Positions 52,121 through 61,252 are shown, counted from the stretch's first letter. The stretch: 64,000 bases of DNA from Lentihominibacter hominis (GCF_014385065.1 NZ_JACRTA010000003.1:62001-126000); one strand, 5' to 3'. A program made the numbers and translations. Notes: generated by a model from the sequence alone, not told the origin.

Positions 52121-52815
52121 TGCGTCGTAAGAACTTTGCTATTCCGGTTAAACTTTGGGTATTAGCTTGCACAATTATTGGAATATCCCTGACTTCTGAC
52201 ACCATGTTGACATGCATATTTACAGTCGCAGGCTTTGTCTATTTAGGATTTCAGCAAAATTGGAGACTTCTGTTTTCTATGGTGATATTTTACATAATTC
52301 TTATGGGGCTTTTATACTTTATCCGTTTCCATGAATTCCATCCAGTAGTATTTTCAGAATTTTATGTGCTGATGTTCTGGAACTTAACGCCAGTTTTCTT
52401 TGTATCTTGGGATCTTATTACTACACCACCTGGTGAGTTTTCAGCATTTTTATCCCGTGTTCACACGCCTACATCTGTGATACTCGGCTTGTTAGTCATA
52501 TTTCGCTTTTTTCCTACAATGAAGTCTGAGTTGAAGTGTGTATGGCTCTCTATGCGTAACCGGGGACTGACTGCACCTATACAAATTGTAAGACATCCGA
52601 TGGCGTCTTGTGAATATGTTCTTGTACCTCTATTGCTACGTTGTTTGCAAATTGCCGACCAGCTTTCAGTTTCAGCCGTAGCGCGCGGAGCGGAACGGCC
52701 CGGAAAACGTGGCAGCTATTATGGAAAGAAGGTAGGCATCTATGACTATATATGGCTGGTACTCTGGTTTATCGTGACGGTGGTATTCTTTAGTATTGGG
52801 GGTGTATGTATATGA
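52120..52815 (+). CDS. ECF transporter transmembrane (T) component
   Basis: 231 residues, CbiQ/EcfT-like: four to five N-terminal helices and the coupling segment with SMRNRGLTAPI and VARGAERPGKRGSYYGKK (the conserved Ala-Arg-Gly type motif that contacts the ATPases). Starts within the S-gene stop (TAATG) and overlaps the ATPase gene by 4 nt, so all three are coupled. Confidence 0.88.
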   Translation: MRRKNFAIPVKLWVLACTIIGISLTSDTMLTCIFTVAGFVYLGFQQNWRLLFSMVIFYIILMGLLYFIRFHEFHPVVFSEFYVLMFWNLTPVFFVSWDLITTPPGEFSAFLSRVHTPTSVILGLLVIFRFFPTMKSELKCVWLSMRNRGLTAPIQIVRHPMASCEYVLVPLLLRCLQIADQLSVSAVARGAERPGKRGSYYGKKVGIYDYIWLVLWFIVTVVFFSIGGVCI

Positions 52816-54197
52816 TTTCCTTACAGAATGTGACATTCCAGTATGCAGGTTGCAAAGAGGGCGTCCATGATATTGACCTTACTGTGCGCGACGGAGAATG
52901 TGTTGTGCTGACAGGTCCGTCAGGAGGCGGAAAAACAACGATAACAAGGTTGATAAACGGTTTGGCTCCATCTTATTATCAAGGAAGTTTAAATGGTTCC
53001 ATATGGGTAAACGGTGCAGAGATTTCTGCACTTCCGAGTTGGAGGATAGGTATGGAAATAGGAAGTGTATTCCAGGATCCCAAGAGTCAGTTTTTTTCTT
53101 CGGAGCTTGCAGGTGAAGTTGCATTTGCCTGTGAAAATTATGGTATGTCAAAGCAGGAAATACGGAAACGCACGGATGATGCAATTGCGTCTTTTGGATT
53201 GGAGAGCCTGTGTATGCGTCCCTTAGATGTACTGTCCAGCGGTGAGAAACAGCGTGTGGCGGTCGCATCAGTTTATGCGTTGCGTCCTTGTATCTATGTT
53301 TGCGACGAACCTACAGCAAATCTGGATGGTGAAGGGGCTTTAAGACTTGCAAACACTTTTAGGAAACTAAAAAACGAAGGAAATACGCTCATTATTGCAG
53401 AGCATCGCCTTACATGGCTGAATGATATTGCAGATCGTTTTGTATATGTTTCAAATGGAACCATCCAATGGGAAAAGACATTGGCACAGATGCAGGGTAT
53501 TTCTGAAGAAGAACGAAAACGGTATGGTTTGCGGGAAATAATTGAAAAGGAGCCCTCACTACCAACGTTTTTAATGGATATTGGGAAAGAAAATTTTTGC
53601 TCTGTTAATCTGACATTCAAACGCAAAAAGACTGCCATTTTTGAAAACCTGAATTTCTCTCTACCCGCCGGACAGATTGTTGCGCTTACCGGAAAAAACG
53701 GCGTTGGTAAAACTACTCTTGCCATGGTATTAACAGGGTTGTGGAAACAGAGCAAAGGAGAAATCTATATAAGAGGAAAAAAGCTATCGGAAGGAAAACG
53801 CAGGAAGGCTGTGTGGTACAGCTCTAATGATACAGGAACGCAATTTTTTACAAGCAGTGTAACAGATGAATTATTGCTTCATTCAAGCTATTTTCCTGAG
53901 AGATTGGAGCGAGCCAGAGCATTGTTGAAAGAGTTTGGTCTGTATACATACAAGGATGCGCACCCGGCATCTCTTTCCGGTGGTCAGAAACAGCGACTTT
54001 CAATTGCCTGTGGGCTGCTATCTGATAGGGAAATTTTGCTGTTAGATGAGCCAACGTCGGGTCTGGATGGGGGAAATATGCGTAAAATTGCTGCTGCATT
54101 GACAAACGCAGCAGCCGAAGGGAAAACTATATTGGTGATTACACATGATAAGGAATTGATACAAGCATGTTGTAATTTTCGATGGGAACTGGGATAA
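52812..54197 (+). CDS. ECF transporter ATPase, two ABC domains fused
   Basis: 461 residues. First domain: GPSGGGKTTI, LSSGEKQRVAVAS, YVCDEPTANLD. Second domain: GKNGVGKTTL, LSGGQKQRLSIAC, LLLDEPTSGLD. Both ATPase sites look complete. EcfA1 and EcfA2 are usually separate; here both are one chain, as in several Trep_Strep-linked systems. The ATG at 52812 is preferred to 52806 because GGGGGT then lies about 9 nt upstream and the overlap with the T gene is ATGA. Confidence 0.93.
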   Translation: MISLQNVTFQYAGCKEGVHDIDLTVRDGECVVLTGPSGGGKTTITRLINGLAPSYYQGSLNGSIWVNGAEISALPSWRIGMEIGSVFQDPKSQFFSSELAGEVAFACENYGMSKQEIRKRTDDAIASFGLESLCMRPLDVLSSGEKQRVAVASVYALRPCIYVCDEPTANLDGEGALRLANTFRKLKNEGNTLIIAEHRLTWLNDIADRFVYVSNGTIQWEKTLAQMQGISEEERKRYGLREIIEKEPSLPTFLMDIGKENFCSVNLTFKRKKTAIFENLNFSLPAGQIVALTGKNGVGKTTLAMVLTGLWKQSKGEIYIRGKKLSEGKRRKAVWYSSNDTGTQFFTSSVTDELLLHSSYFPERLERARALLKEFGLYTYKDAHPASLSGGQKQRLSIACGLLSDREILLLDEPTSGLDGGNMRKIAAALTNAAAEGKTILVITHDKELIQACCNFRWELG

Positions 54198-54273
54198 TAA
54201 AATCTTCTGTCAGACATTCCGTCAAAGAGCTATCTAAAAAGAAGTGCCTGTTAAAAGAGGTGAATGGTAACTA

Positions 54274-54480
54274 ACTTTTACAGAACAGGGTAACCAGATA
54301 GCTAAACGTGTTTATGAAAAGCATTAGTTTTTTATGAGGCAGCTCATCGAGTCTGGTGTTTCCCATGATATTGTGGCCAAGGACACTTGTAGGTTGGAGC
54401 ATATCATTAGGAGACAAGTTTTAGGAATTTGCCCTTCTTTGTTTGTCAGCAAGAAAATAAGAACGAGCGTTCGAACATAG
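54274..54480 (+). pseudogene. DtxR/MntR-type metal-dependent regulator remnant
   Basis: One frame of 69 codons: TFTEQGNQIAKRVYEKH, an in-frame TAG (54325-54327), then FFMRQLIESGVSHDIVAKD and TCRLEHIIRRQ. This follows the dimerisation segment of DtxR-like repressors (YERHRFFTxLLxxxGVDxxxAxxDACRMEH). The N-terminal helix-turn-helix is missing. The rest of the 54198-54760 gap holds only the terminator below. Confidence 0.7.
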
Positions 54481-54656
54481 TCAGATGCATTAAAAAATTT
54501 GGAAGGAAGAATATCGCGGTGGGTAGCCATGTTCACAGTATGCAGTAAAAGTTGTATTCTGTATTTACTGAGTCGTCATTTGTAGGGTTATATAGGGTTA
54601 GTCAAAAAATTGTCTGAAGTTTAATGTGCAAAAAATAATATAATATTTCTTCTCTA

Positions 54657-54697
54657 TAAATCTATATTATTTATTAAAATGTAGATTTATTTTTTTA
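54657..54697 (+). terminator. Terminator upstream of the FkbM gene
   Basis: TAAATCTA (54657-54664) pairs with TAGATTTA (54682-54689), followed by TTTTTTT. Confidence 0.7.
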
Positions 54698-54760
54698 ATT
54701 TCATATTAGTGGTAGCGTAATCATATAGTTATATACCAAATTAAACGGAAGGGGAATATA

Positions 54761-55687
54761 ATGAATATTATAGATAGAGAATTCCATGAGTTAGTTAACG
54801 AAATTAAAGGGTTACGTGAAAAAGAGCTTTATTATAAAATCAGGAAAGCTTTTGATTTAATACCTCTGCAAACAAAGAAAAGTTGCATGAATTTTTTCAA
54901 TAAATTTAACTATTGGGGAAAGCTTGATATAGACAATGGTATTTATGAAGAAATAGAATTAAAAGGAAAAGCTTTATTTGAACACATAAATGATTTTATA
55001 TGGTTATATAATCGTCTAATGGATTACAGATCCAAAAAAACTCTTTTTGCTATTTTGAGTAACTGGTACAGATATGATTTTAAAACAACATCGCAAACAA
55101 AAGAATACCTTTTTGACAGTTATTTTGATTTAGATATTTTAAAATGTGGAAAAGATGAAGTTATCGTAGATTTAGGAGCTTTTACAGGAGATACTGTGCT
55201 TTCTTATATAAATAATTATGGAAAAGATTGCTATAAAAAAATATATTGCTATGAAATTACTCCTGATATATTTAAGATTCTTCAAGAAAATTTAAAAGAA
55301 TATAAAAATATAGATTTTAGATTAAAAGGTATTGGAGATAGAAAAGAGAAAATGTTCCTATCAGAATGTACAGCAAGTTCTTCTGCAAATACACTTGGTA
55401 GTGAGGAGGGGATTGAAGTATCAATGACTACTTTAGATGATGATATAGACGAGCCTTTAACACTCATAAAAGCCGATATTGAAGGTTTTGAACAAAAAGC
55501 TATAATAGGTGCAAAAAATCATATTTTTAATAATCATCCTAAATTACTTATATCAGTTTATCACAATAATGAAGATTTATGGAAAATCCCTAAAATGATA
55601 AATAATATATCTGACAATTATAAATTTTATTTAAGATATAAAAGTTCTCCCATATATCCGACAGAAATAACTTTGATTGCCATTTAA
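54761..55687 (+). CDS. FkbM-family methyltransferase
   Basis: 308 residues. The C-terminal half is an FkbM methyltransferase: VIVDLGAFTGDTVLSYI (SAM site, about 133-149), YCYEITPDIFKILQENL, and LIKADIEGFEQKAIIGAK (the family's D(I/V)EG motif). The N-terminal 120 residues are helical and unassigned. Such enzymes O-methylate sugars or secondary metabolites. Markedly AT-rich, more than the surrounding island, suggesting a separate origin. AAGGGGA precedes the ATG. Confidence 0.88.
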   Translation: MNIIDREFHELVNEIKGLREKELYYKIRKAFDLIPLQTKKSCMNFFNKFNYWGKLDIDNGIYEEIELKGKALFEHINDFIWLYNRLMDYRSKKTLFAILSNWYRYDFKTTSQTKEYLFDSYFDLDILKCGKDEVIVDLGAFTGDTVLSYINNYGKDCYKKIYCYEITPDIFKILQENLKEYKNIDFRLKGIGDRKEKMFLSECTASSSANTLGSEEGIEVSMTTLDDDIDEPLTLIKADIEGFEQKAIIGAKNHIFNNHPKLLISVYHNNEDLWKIPKMINNISDNYKFYLRYKSSPIYPTEITLIAI

Positions 55688-55701
55688 AAACTTCTATCTT
55701 T

Positions 55702-55914
55702 ATGATTTTTTATATATTTGAATATGACAGCCAGGCGGCCGATACTAAGTTTTCGCTTGCAAAGCGACAGTACATTTCTTCCATCGGGCGGGTGTGGGAG
55801 GAGACGATTGATAATTACGATTTCGCTTTCTTCAGAGTCTTAAATCCAATGGTAATAGCCCTGCTTTGTTCTTTTAATCAGAATTTTATCTTAGTAGGCA
55901 AAGGCATAAATTGA
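55702..55914 (+). pseudogene. Unrecognised fragment
   Basis: 70 codons: MIFYIFEYDSQAADTKFSLAK, then RQYISSIGRVWEETIDNYDF. The composition of the central 40 residues looks like real protein, but the ends do not, and no ribosome-binding site is visible. Probably an internal piece of a mobile-element gene. The remaining 55915-56008 has only a weak AACGC/GCGTT hairpin before a T-run. Confidence 0.35.
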
Positions 55915-56008
55915 AAATATAACGCTGGCGGAATCATTTATTGATACTATCGGCGTTTCTTTTTTTGATGGTGATTTATTTACTTCACTTGCAAAATGAA
56001 ACTATATA

Positions 56009-56050
56009 CAGTCGCAGTAAAGTGCTTTATTTTGCTATATAATGCGACTG
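56009..56050. repeat. 33-nt island repeat, copy 2, inside a hairpin
   Basis: 56013-56045 matches 47503-47535 at 30 of 33 positions. Here the flanks add a perfect 8-bp stem, CAGTCGCA (56009-56016) with TGCGACTG (56043-56050), followed on the plus strand by TTTCTGTCTTTATTTT, so it may act as a terminator between convergent units. Confidence 0.65.
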
Positions 56051-56078
56051 TTTCTGTCTTTATTTTGTGACAAAGGCA

Positions 56079-57902
56079 TCACGCAAACTGGCTATAATAC
56101 AGATCGGCATAAGCTCCTTTTGCCTTTAACAAAGTTCTGTGTGTTCCTTGCTCGATAATATTTCCGTTTTGCATAAACAGGATTAAATCAGCGTCTATAA
56201 TAGTCGAAAGCCTGTGAGCGATTACAAAACTCGTTCTGTTCTTCATCAAGGCTTTCATAGCTTTGCCGATCTCAATTTCCGTGCGGGTATCGACGCTGGA
56301 AGTCGCTTCGTCCAAAATGATAACTGCCGGATCACAAAGGAATACTCTGGCTATGGTTAGAAGCTGCCGCTGGCCGATAGAAATATTTTCTGCGTCGTTA
56401 CTTAAAAGCGTATCATATCCGTGCGGCATAGTGCGAACAAAGAAATCGACTCTGGCCGCTTTTGCTGCCGCTACGACTTCTTCGCGGGTAGCGTTTGGTT
56501 TGCTATAAGCGATGTTTTCTGCAATCGTACCGCCAAACAACCATGTATCTTGCAGCACCATTCCAAAATTGCTTCTTAGATTGGAACGGGTCATATCCTT
56601 TGTGTCGACTGCGTCTAAAGTGATTTTTCCGCCGTTTAGCTCGTAAAACCGCATAAGCAGATTGATAAGCGTTGTCTTTCCGGCTCCTGTGCTACCAACG
56701 ATTGCAACCTTCTGTCCCGGTTTTACAGAAAAGTTGATATTATGCATTAAGATTTTGTCCGGCGTATATCCAAATCGGACATTTTGAAATTCTATCGTTC
56801 CTTTTGCCTGATCCACAACAGTAGGGAGGGTAGGTTCCGGTGAAAGTTCTTCTTCGTCCAACAGCTTATAAATCCGTTCCAGAGAAGCTAAAGCGGATTG
56901 CATACTGTTTATCATGTAGGCAGCTTCCGTGAGTGGTTCCGAAGCCTGATTCGCATACTGGAAAAATGCTTGAAATATACCGACGGTCAATCTTCCTTCT
57001 ATTAGCATTTTTCCTGCCAATACCGCAATCAGTACTTGACCGAAACGGTTAATCAAGCGAATTGCCGGATTGATAGCGTTTATCATAAAATCTGCCTTTT
57101 TTGTAGCTTCGGCCAATTCCTCTGTGGCTCTATGCATATTTTCAGAACTGTTTCCCTCCCGATTAAATGCTTTTATGATAACCCGGCCGCTGTACACTTC
57201 TTCTACCTGTGCGGTTACATTACTCACACATTGCTGTCGTTTCATGGCAGATTTCAGTGTTTTTGCAGATACAAAATTCGTAGCTGCCAGTGCAATTCCT
57301 GTAAACACCAAAAAAACAAGTGTCAATAGAATACTAAAGCGGAACATCATAACCAAAGAGCCAACAATCATACCAACAGCTGTAAACAGCTTCAACATTC
57401 CTGTTTGCAGGGCTTCAGATGTTTTATCCAAGTCATTGATTGTCCGGCTGAGAATCGATCCTGTTTTAGTACGGTCAAAGAACGCCAGAGGGAGTCGGTT
57501 TAGTTTTTCGCTGATTTCGGTCCGCAATCGTAAACTAAGTCTTTCTGCGAAACTTGCCATAAGAAACGATTGAAGGGTATAAAACAAAGCCGCTGCTAAA
57601 TAAATTAACAGCAAAAAAGCGATGTCTCGACCACCTGTCTCCCATGTAATTTGGAAGGCTGTACCTGATGCAAGTGTTTCTTTTATGTTATTCCAAAGCA
57701 AATCTATAATATGTGCGCTATACAAGGGCGCAATAATAGAGAGAGAAGTATAAAGAACTACCGACACAAGCACAACTGCTAACCGCTTATGCTGTTCGGC
57801 TACGGATCGCCACATCCTTTTTAATGTCTGCCATGCATGATCCGGTGTTTCAAAGTCCATTTCATCTGCAAGGACTTCTATATTGTTGTTATTATCACTC
57901 AT
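56079..57902 (-). CDS. Second heterodimeric ABC exporter, catalytic subunit
   Basis: 607 residues. Six-helix exporter domain (about 35-325), then an ATPase domain with GSTGAGKTT, signature NISIGQRQLLTIARV and canonical Walker B VIILDEATSSVD. The signature's SIGQ deviates from SGGQ, as does SLSQGQ in the 44035 protein, so the two catalytic subunits share the same asymmetry. Overlaps the partner by 8 nt (start inside its 3' end). Under control of the MarR gene at 59674. Confidence 0.93.
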   Translation of the reverse strand: MSDNNNNIEVLADEMDFETPDHAWQTLKRMWRSVAEQHKRLAVVLVSVVLYTSLSIIAPLYSAHIIDLLWNNIKETLASGTAFQITWETGGRDIAFLLLIYLAAALFYTLQSFLMASFAERLSLRLRTEISEKLNRLPLAFFDRTKTGSILSRTINDLDKTSEALQTGMLKLFTAVGMIVGSLVMMFRFSILLTLVFLVFTGIALAATNFVSAKTLKSAMKRQQCVSNVTAQVEEVYSGRVIIKAFNREGNSSENMHRATEELAEATKKADFMINAINPAIRLINRFGQVLIAVLAGKMLIEGRLTVGIFQAFFQYANQASEPLTEAAYMINSMQSALASLERIYKLLDEEELSPEPTLPTVVDQAKGTIEFQNVRFGYTPDKILMHNINFSVKPGQKVAIVGSTGAGKTTLINLLMRFYELNGGKITLDAVDTKDMTRSNLRSNFGMVLQDTWLFGGTIAENIAYSKPNATREEVVAAAKAARVDFFVRTMPHGYDTLLSNDAENISIGQRQLLTIARVFLCDPAVIILDEATSSVDTRTEIEIGKAMKALMKNRTSFVIAHRLSTIIDADLILFMQNGNIIEQGTHRTLLKAKGAYADLYYSQFA

Positions 57903-59628
57903 GGTTCATATCTCCTTTTATTTGGGATTTTGCAATATCCTGATAGACAGGGCAGGTCTGTATTAGGAAGTCGTGATTGCCAATTCCGACAATTCGCCCT
58001 TCTTCCAGCACAATAATTTGCTCCGCATTCATAATCGTACTGATCCGCTGGGCGATAATCAGTACGGCAGCGTCTTTTACTTCATTTGCAAGGGCTTTCC
58101 GTAACGCCGCATCAGTCTTAAAGTCCAGAGCGGAAAAGCTATCGTCAAAAATATAAAGATCGGCTTTTTTTGCCAATGCCCGCGCAATTGAAAGACGCTG
58201 TTTTTGCCCGCCTGAAAAGTTGGTGCCGCCTTGTGATACGCGGGAATAAAGACCATCGGGGAGATCATAAACAAATTCAGACTGTGCAACCGACAAAGCG
58301 TGCTTCATTTGCTGTTCGGTCGCCCGGTCATTTCCATGCCGTAGATTATCGGCAATCGTGCCGGAAAACAGCCATGCTTTTTGCGGTACATAGGAAATAT
58401 GTTCCCTTAATTCTTTCTGCGGCATGCTGCGAATATCTTTGCCATTTAGGAGGACAGATCCGGAGGTAACATCGTGAAACCGTAAAATCATTTGGGCAAC
58501 CGTAGATTTTCCGCTGCCGGTGCTGCCGATAATAGCGGTCGTTTCCCCACGTTTACAAATAAAATCTAAGTTTTCTAAGGTATTTTCGCCTGCGTCTGTG
58601 AAGCGGAAACTTACAGCTTTGAAGCGTATAACTTCTTTAGTTTGACTGGAGTTATTGTCAACAGACAGACCTCCATCTTGAATTTCCGGTGTAAGATGTA
58701 GTACGTCGGAAATTCTCCGAACACAAATCATAGCACGAGGTATTAAAATCATCACCATTTGAGCCATAATGATATAAAAAAGGATCATCATGGCATATTG
58801 TGTCAGGGCAGTAATATCTCCGATTTCCATAAATCCAGCACCAATCCGGTTCCCGCCTAACCAAAGGATAATGACAATTATCAAATTGATTGCAAACAAG
58901 GCAATGCTCTCTAAGCCGGCAAACAGGCGGTTTGCGCTGATTGCTGCTTCCGCATAATCCTCAAAAGATTTTTTCATCCGTTTTTCTTCATCTTTTTCTT
59001 TGTTGAAAGCACGAATGACACGAACACCCGTAATATTTTCCCGAAGAACAACATTCATCCGATCAAGGAATTTTTGCAGCTTATCAAAAATTAACGAGGC
59101 TTTACGAGTAACAAGGATTGCCAGAAGCAAAATGAAAACTGTTGCTCCTGTCAGCAGGAAACCCATCATGGTATCAATGGAAAACGCCATAACAATTCCC
59201 ATGATACAAACTGCGGGAACAGGCAGTACCATTTGGATAAACCATACAGCGCCTTGCTGGACAACATTTACATCGTTCAGTGTGCGGGTAATCATAGAGC
59301 CGGTCCCAAACTGTTCAAAATCATAGGAGGAAAAAGTAAGTGACTTATCATAAAGATCGTTCCGCATATCCCGGCCAATTTTAGAAGAAAGGTCTGCGGC
59401 GAGGTAGCTTCCCAGCAGTGCACCTAAACTGGTAACGATTGTTACAATCAGCATAAGTATTCCGCTGCGGATTAGATAGTCCATATTCCCACCGTTGATA
59501 CCGGCATTTATCATATTTGCTGTGATGGTTGGAATGAGCAAACCGCCCGCGACATCTAAAAACATTACTATTAATGTAAAAAAACAAAGCCACTTATACG
59601 GTTTTATAAATTGTAAAATTGTTTTCAT
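57895..59628 (-). CDS. Second heterodimeric ABC exporter, degenerate-site subunit
   Basis: 577 residues. Six transmembrane helices then GSTGSGKST, NFSGGQKQRLSIARA and Walker B LYIFDDSFSALD, where Asp replaces the catalytic Glu. The same design as the 42279 protein, and of similar length. The ATG at 59628 has GGAGG 9 nt upstream; an in-frame start at 59673 would overlap the regulator's end. MarR-ABC-ABC operons commonly give multidrug export. Confidence 0.93.
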   Translation of the reverse strand: MKTILQFIKPYKWLCFFTLIVMFLDVAGGLLIPTITANMINAGINGGNMDYLIRSGILMLIVTIVTSLGALLGSYLAADLSSKIGRDMRNDLYDKSLTFSSYDFEQFGTGSMITRTLNDVNVVQQGAVWFIQMVLPVPAVCIMGIVMAFSIDTMMGFLLTGATVFILLLAILVTRKASLIFDKLQKFLDRMNVVLRENITGVRVIRAFNKEKDEEKRMKKSFEDYAEAAISANRLFAGLESIALFAINLIIVIILWLGGNRIGAGFMEIGDITALTQYAMMILFYIIMAQMVMILIPRAMICVRRISDVLHLTPEIQDGGLSVDNNSSQTKEVIRFKAVSFRFTDAGENTLENLDFICKRGETTAIIGSTGSGKSTVAQMILRFHDVTSGSVLLNGKDIRSMPQKELREHISYVPQKAWLFSGTIADNLRHGNDRATEQQMKHALSVAQSEFVYDLPDGLYSRVSQGGTNFSGGQKQRLSIARALAKKADLYIFDDSFSALDFKTDAALRKALANEVKDAAVLIIAQRISTIMNAEQIIVLEEGRIVGIGNHDFLIQTCPVYQDIAKSQIKGDMNHE

Positions 59629-59673
59629 TCTGCGTCGCCTCCTAAATTCAGTAGTCTGCTGCGGAAAATGCAA

Positions 59674-60111
59674 TCAAAGCTCATTTAATTTTCTCCTCAA
59701 ATTTTCTATATAAATATTTGTTAAGCGTAAAAGTTCCTTTTGTTCTTCCTCTTTCAGAGCGCTAAAAGCCTCATTTTCTTTTTGAACTACCGGCACAATA
59801 TGGTTTTCAACAAATTGTTTTCCGGCCTCGGTTAAAAAAATGTGTTTATCCCGTCCTCGTCCCTGTTTTAGATAAATGTATCCCTCTTGTACCAGCTTTC
59901 GAATGGAAGAATTGACTGTCTGTTTATTTTGAAAAGCTTCGTGGCAAATATCCTTTTGCAGACAACCATCTCCCAGATCGTAAAGAATATAAAAGATACA
60001 AAATGCACTATCCGAAATCCCCATTTTCAACGCTGTCTCATGGTATAATTCATCAATTTCTTTGTCAAATTTGTTGAAATCCCGTTGTATTTCACTTGCT
60101 TTTCCCTGCAT
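59674..60111 (-). CDS. MarR-family repressor of the ABC exporter operon
   Basis: 145 residues. Winged helix: LQKDICHEAFQNKQTVNSSIRKL then GYIYLKQGRGRDKHIFLTEAG. The long C-terminal helix is typical of MarR dimers. It is first in the operon, 45 nt before the exporter genes. Three 16-bp palindromes sit over its promoter, suggesting autorepression relieved by a ligand that the exporter removes. Confidence 0.92.
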   Translation of the reverse strand: MQGKASEIQRDFNKFDKEIDELYHETALKMGISDSAFCIFYILYDLGDGCLQKDICHEAFQNKQTVNSSIRKLVQEGYIYLKQGRGRDKHIFLTEAGKQFVENHIVPVVQKENEAFSALKEEEQKELLRLTNIYIENLRRKLNEL

Positions 60112-60125
60112 AAACTTACCTCCTT

Positions 60126-60206
60126 AGTATGATTTCATACTTAAATGGCTTTTATTATAGTATGAAATCGTACTCATAGTCAAGTATGTTTTCATACTTG
60201 ACTATG
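60126..60206 (-). promoter_or_regulatory. MarR operon promoter with three palindromic operator boxes
   Basis: Minus-strand promoter TTGACT (60183-60178), 18-nt spacer, TATAAT (60159-60154). Boxes of form AGTATG-N4-CATACT at 60126-60141 and 60183-60198, and AGTATGAAATCGTACT at 60159-60174 (one change). The 60183 box is the core of a 32-bp palindrome (60175-60206). Two boxes overlap the -35 and -10. Confidence 0.88.
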
Positions 60207-60375
60207 AATTTTTCCTTAAATATAGAAAACCAACTGGGGTAGGACAGTCCAAAAGATCATCACGCTCCAGTTTCACTTACTACCAGCATTAATGGATTGG
60301 AGATTTGACATAAAAGAAAGTTTTAGACAATATTTTTGAAGAGAATGTGGATAAAAGGCATTATGTGTCACTTGA

Positions 60376-60558
60376 AATAATTGCAAAAAGGAAAGCGAAA
60401 CGTACAGCTTTGATTTGAATAAATTTCCTGCAAAATTCATAGATATGCTTGCGAAAGAAATTGTGTATATGATGGCAATGAAATCTTCCGTGTCTTTAGA
60501 GGTCAACGGATGGGAACAGATTTTTGCAAAATGTGTTGGAGCTGAGTGGATAAGATAA
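60376..60558 (+). pseudogene. C-terminal-like fragment of unknown gene
   Basis: 60 codons open from a TGA at 60373: KESETYSFDLNKFPAKFIDM then LAKEIVYMMAMKSSVSLEVN and GWEQIFAKCVGAEWIR. Protein-like composition but no start or ribosome-binding site. Family not recognised. The rest of the 60207-60635 gap shows nothing else. Confidence 0.4.
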
Positions 60559-60635
60559 ATATATTTGATCTCATAGTCGTAAAAAGATATAATATATATA
60601 TAATATTGATATGAAAATAAAGGGAGAGTTAAGCT

Positions 60636-60923
60636 ATGAATATTCGACCATCTGCAGCCATCCGTCAGAACTATAACGAGATTGCCGATATGTGCCGAAA
60701 GACCGAAGAACCGGTTTTCCTTACCAAGAACGGTGAGGGCGATTTAGTCGTTATGGACATTGAAACTTACAACCGCAGGGAAAAAATGCTGAAGCTCCGT
60801 GAAGAACTGCTTGCTGTCGAGGAAGATAGGATACGTGGAAGCAAAGGATACTCTGTCGATGAAGTCGCTGCTATGATGCGTAGTGCAATCAAGGAGGCGT
60901 CAGATCGTGGAAAAGCAGAATAA
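60636..60923 (+). CDS. Phd/YefM-family antitoxin
   Basis: 95 residues. MNIRPSAAIRQNYNEIADMC and EEPVFLTKNGEGDLVVMDIETY are the DNA-binding and dimerisation half of Phd/YefM antitoxins. The C-terminal helix (SVDEVAAMMRSAIKEA) would bind the toxin. AAGGGAGAG precedes the ATG. It overlaps the toxin gene by 17 nt; the pair normally represses itself. Confidence 0.92.
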   Translation: MNIRPSAAIRQNYNEIADMCRKTEEPVFLTKNGEGDLVVMDIETYNRREKMLKLREELLAVEEDRIRGSKGYSVDEVAAMMRSAIKEASDRGKAE

Positions 60924-61224
60924 ATACCATGTGATTGTATCGAAACGGGCAACGCAGATGCTTGTTTCATACGCCGCATTTCTGGCACAGGTTAGTCCAG
61001 AGGTAGCGGAACGCTTGACTGTAGAGTTTGAAAAGACAGCAAATTCATTAGAACTGATGCCTCAGAGATGTCCGTGGCTCACAGGGAAATATATCCCCAG
61101 AAATGCCTACCGTTTTATCCTGTTTGAAAAACGTTATATGATAATTTTCCAGATAATTGATGACATCGTTTATGCTGACTATATAGTAGATTGCAGACAG
61201 GATTACAGATGGCTTATCAAATAA
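60907..61224 (+). CDS. RelE/ParE-family toxin
   Basis: 105 residues: YHVIVSKRATQMLVSYAAFL, LELMPQRCPWL and YRFILFEKRYMIIFQIIDDIVYADYIVDCRQDYRWLI follow the RelE/ParE fold. The GTG at 60907 has GGAGG 8 nt upstream, within the antitoxin's 3' end. Whether it cleaves mRNA or acts on gyrase cannot be told. Both genes look intact, in contrast to the decayed TA remnants nearby, and may stabilise the island. Confidence 0.9.
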   Translation: MEKQNKYHVIVSKRATQMLVSYAAFLAQVSPEVAERLTVEFEKTANSLELMPQRCPWLTGKYIPRNAYRFILFEKRYMIIFQIIDDIVYADYIVDCRQDYRWLIK

Positions 61225-61252
61225 CAACAGAGTATTGGAATGTTTTATCACA

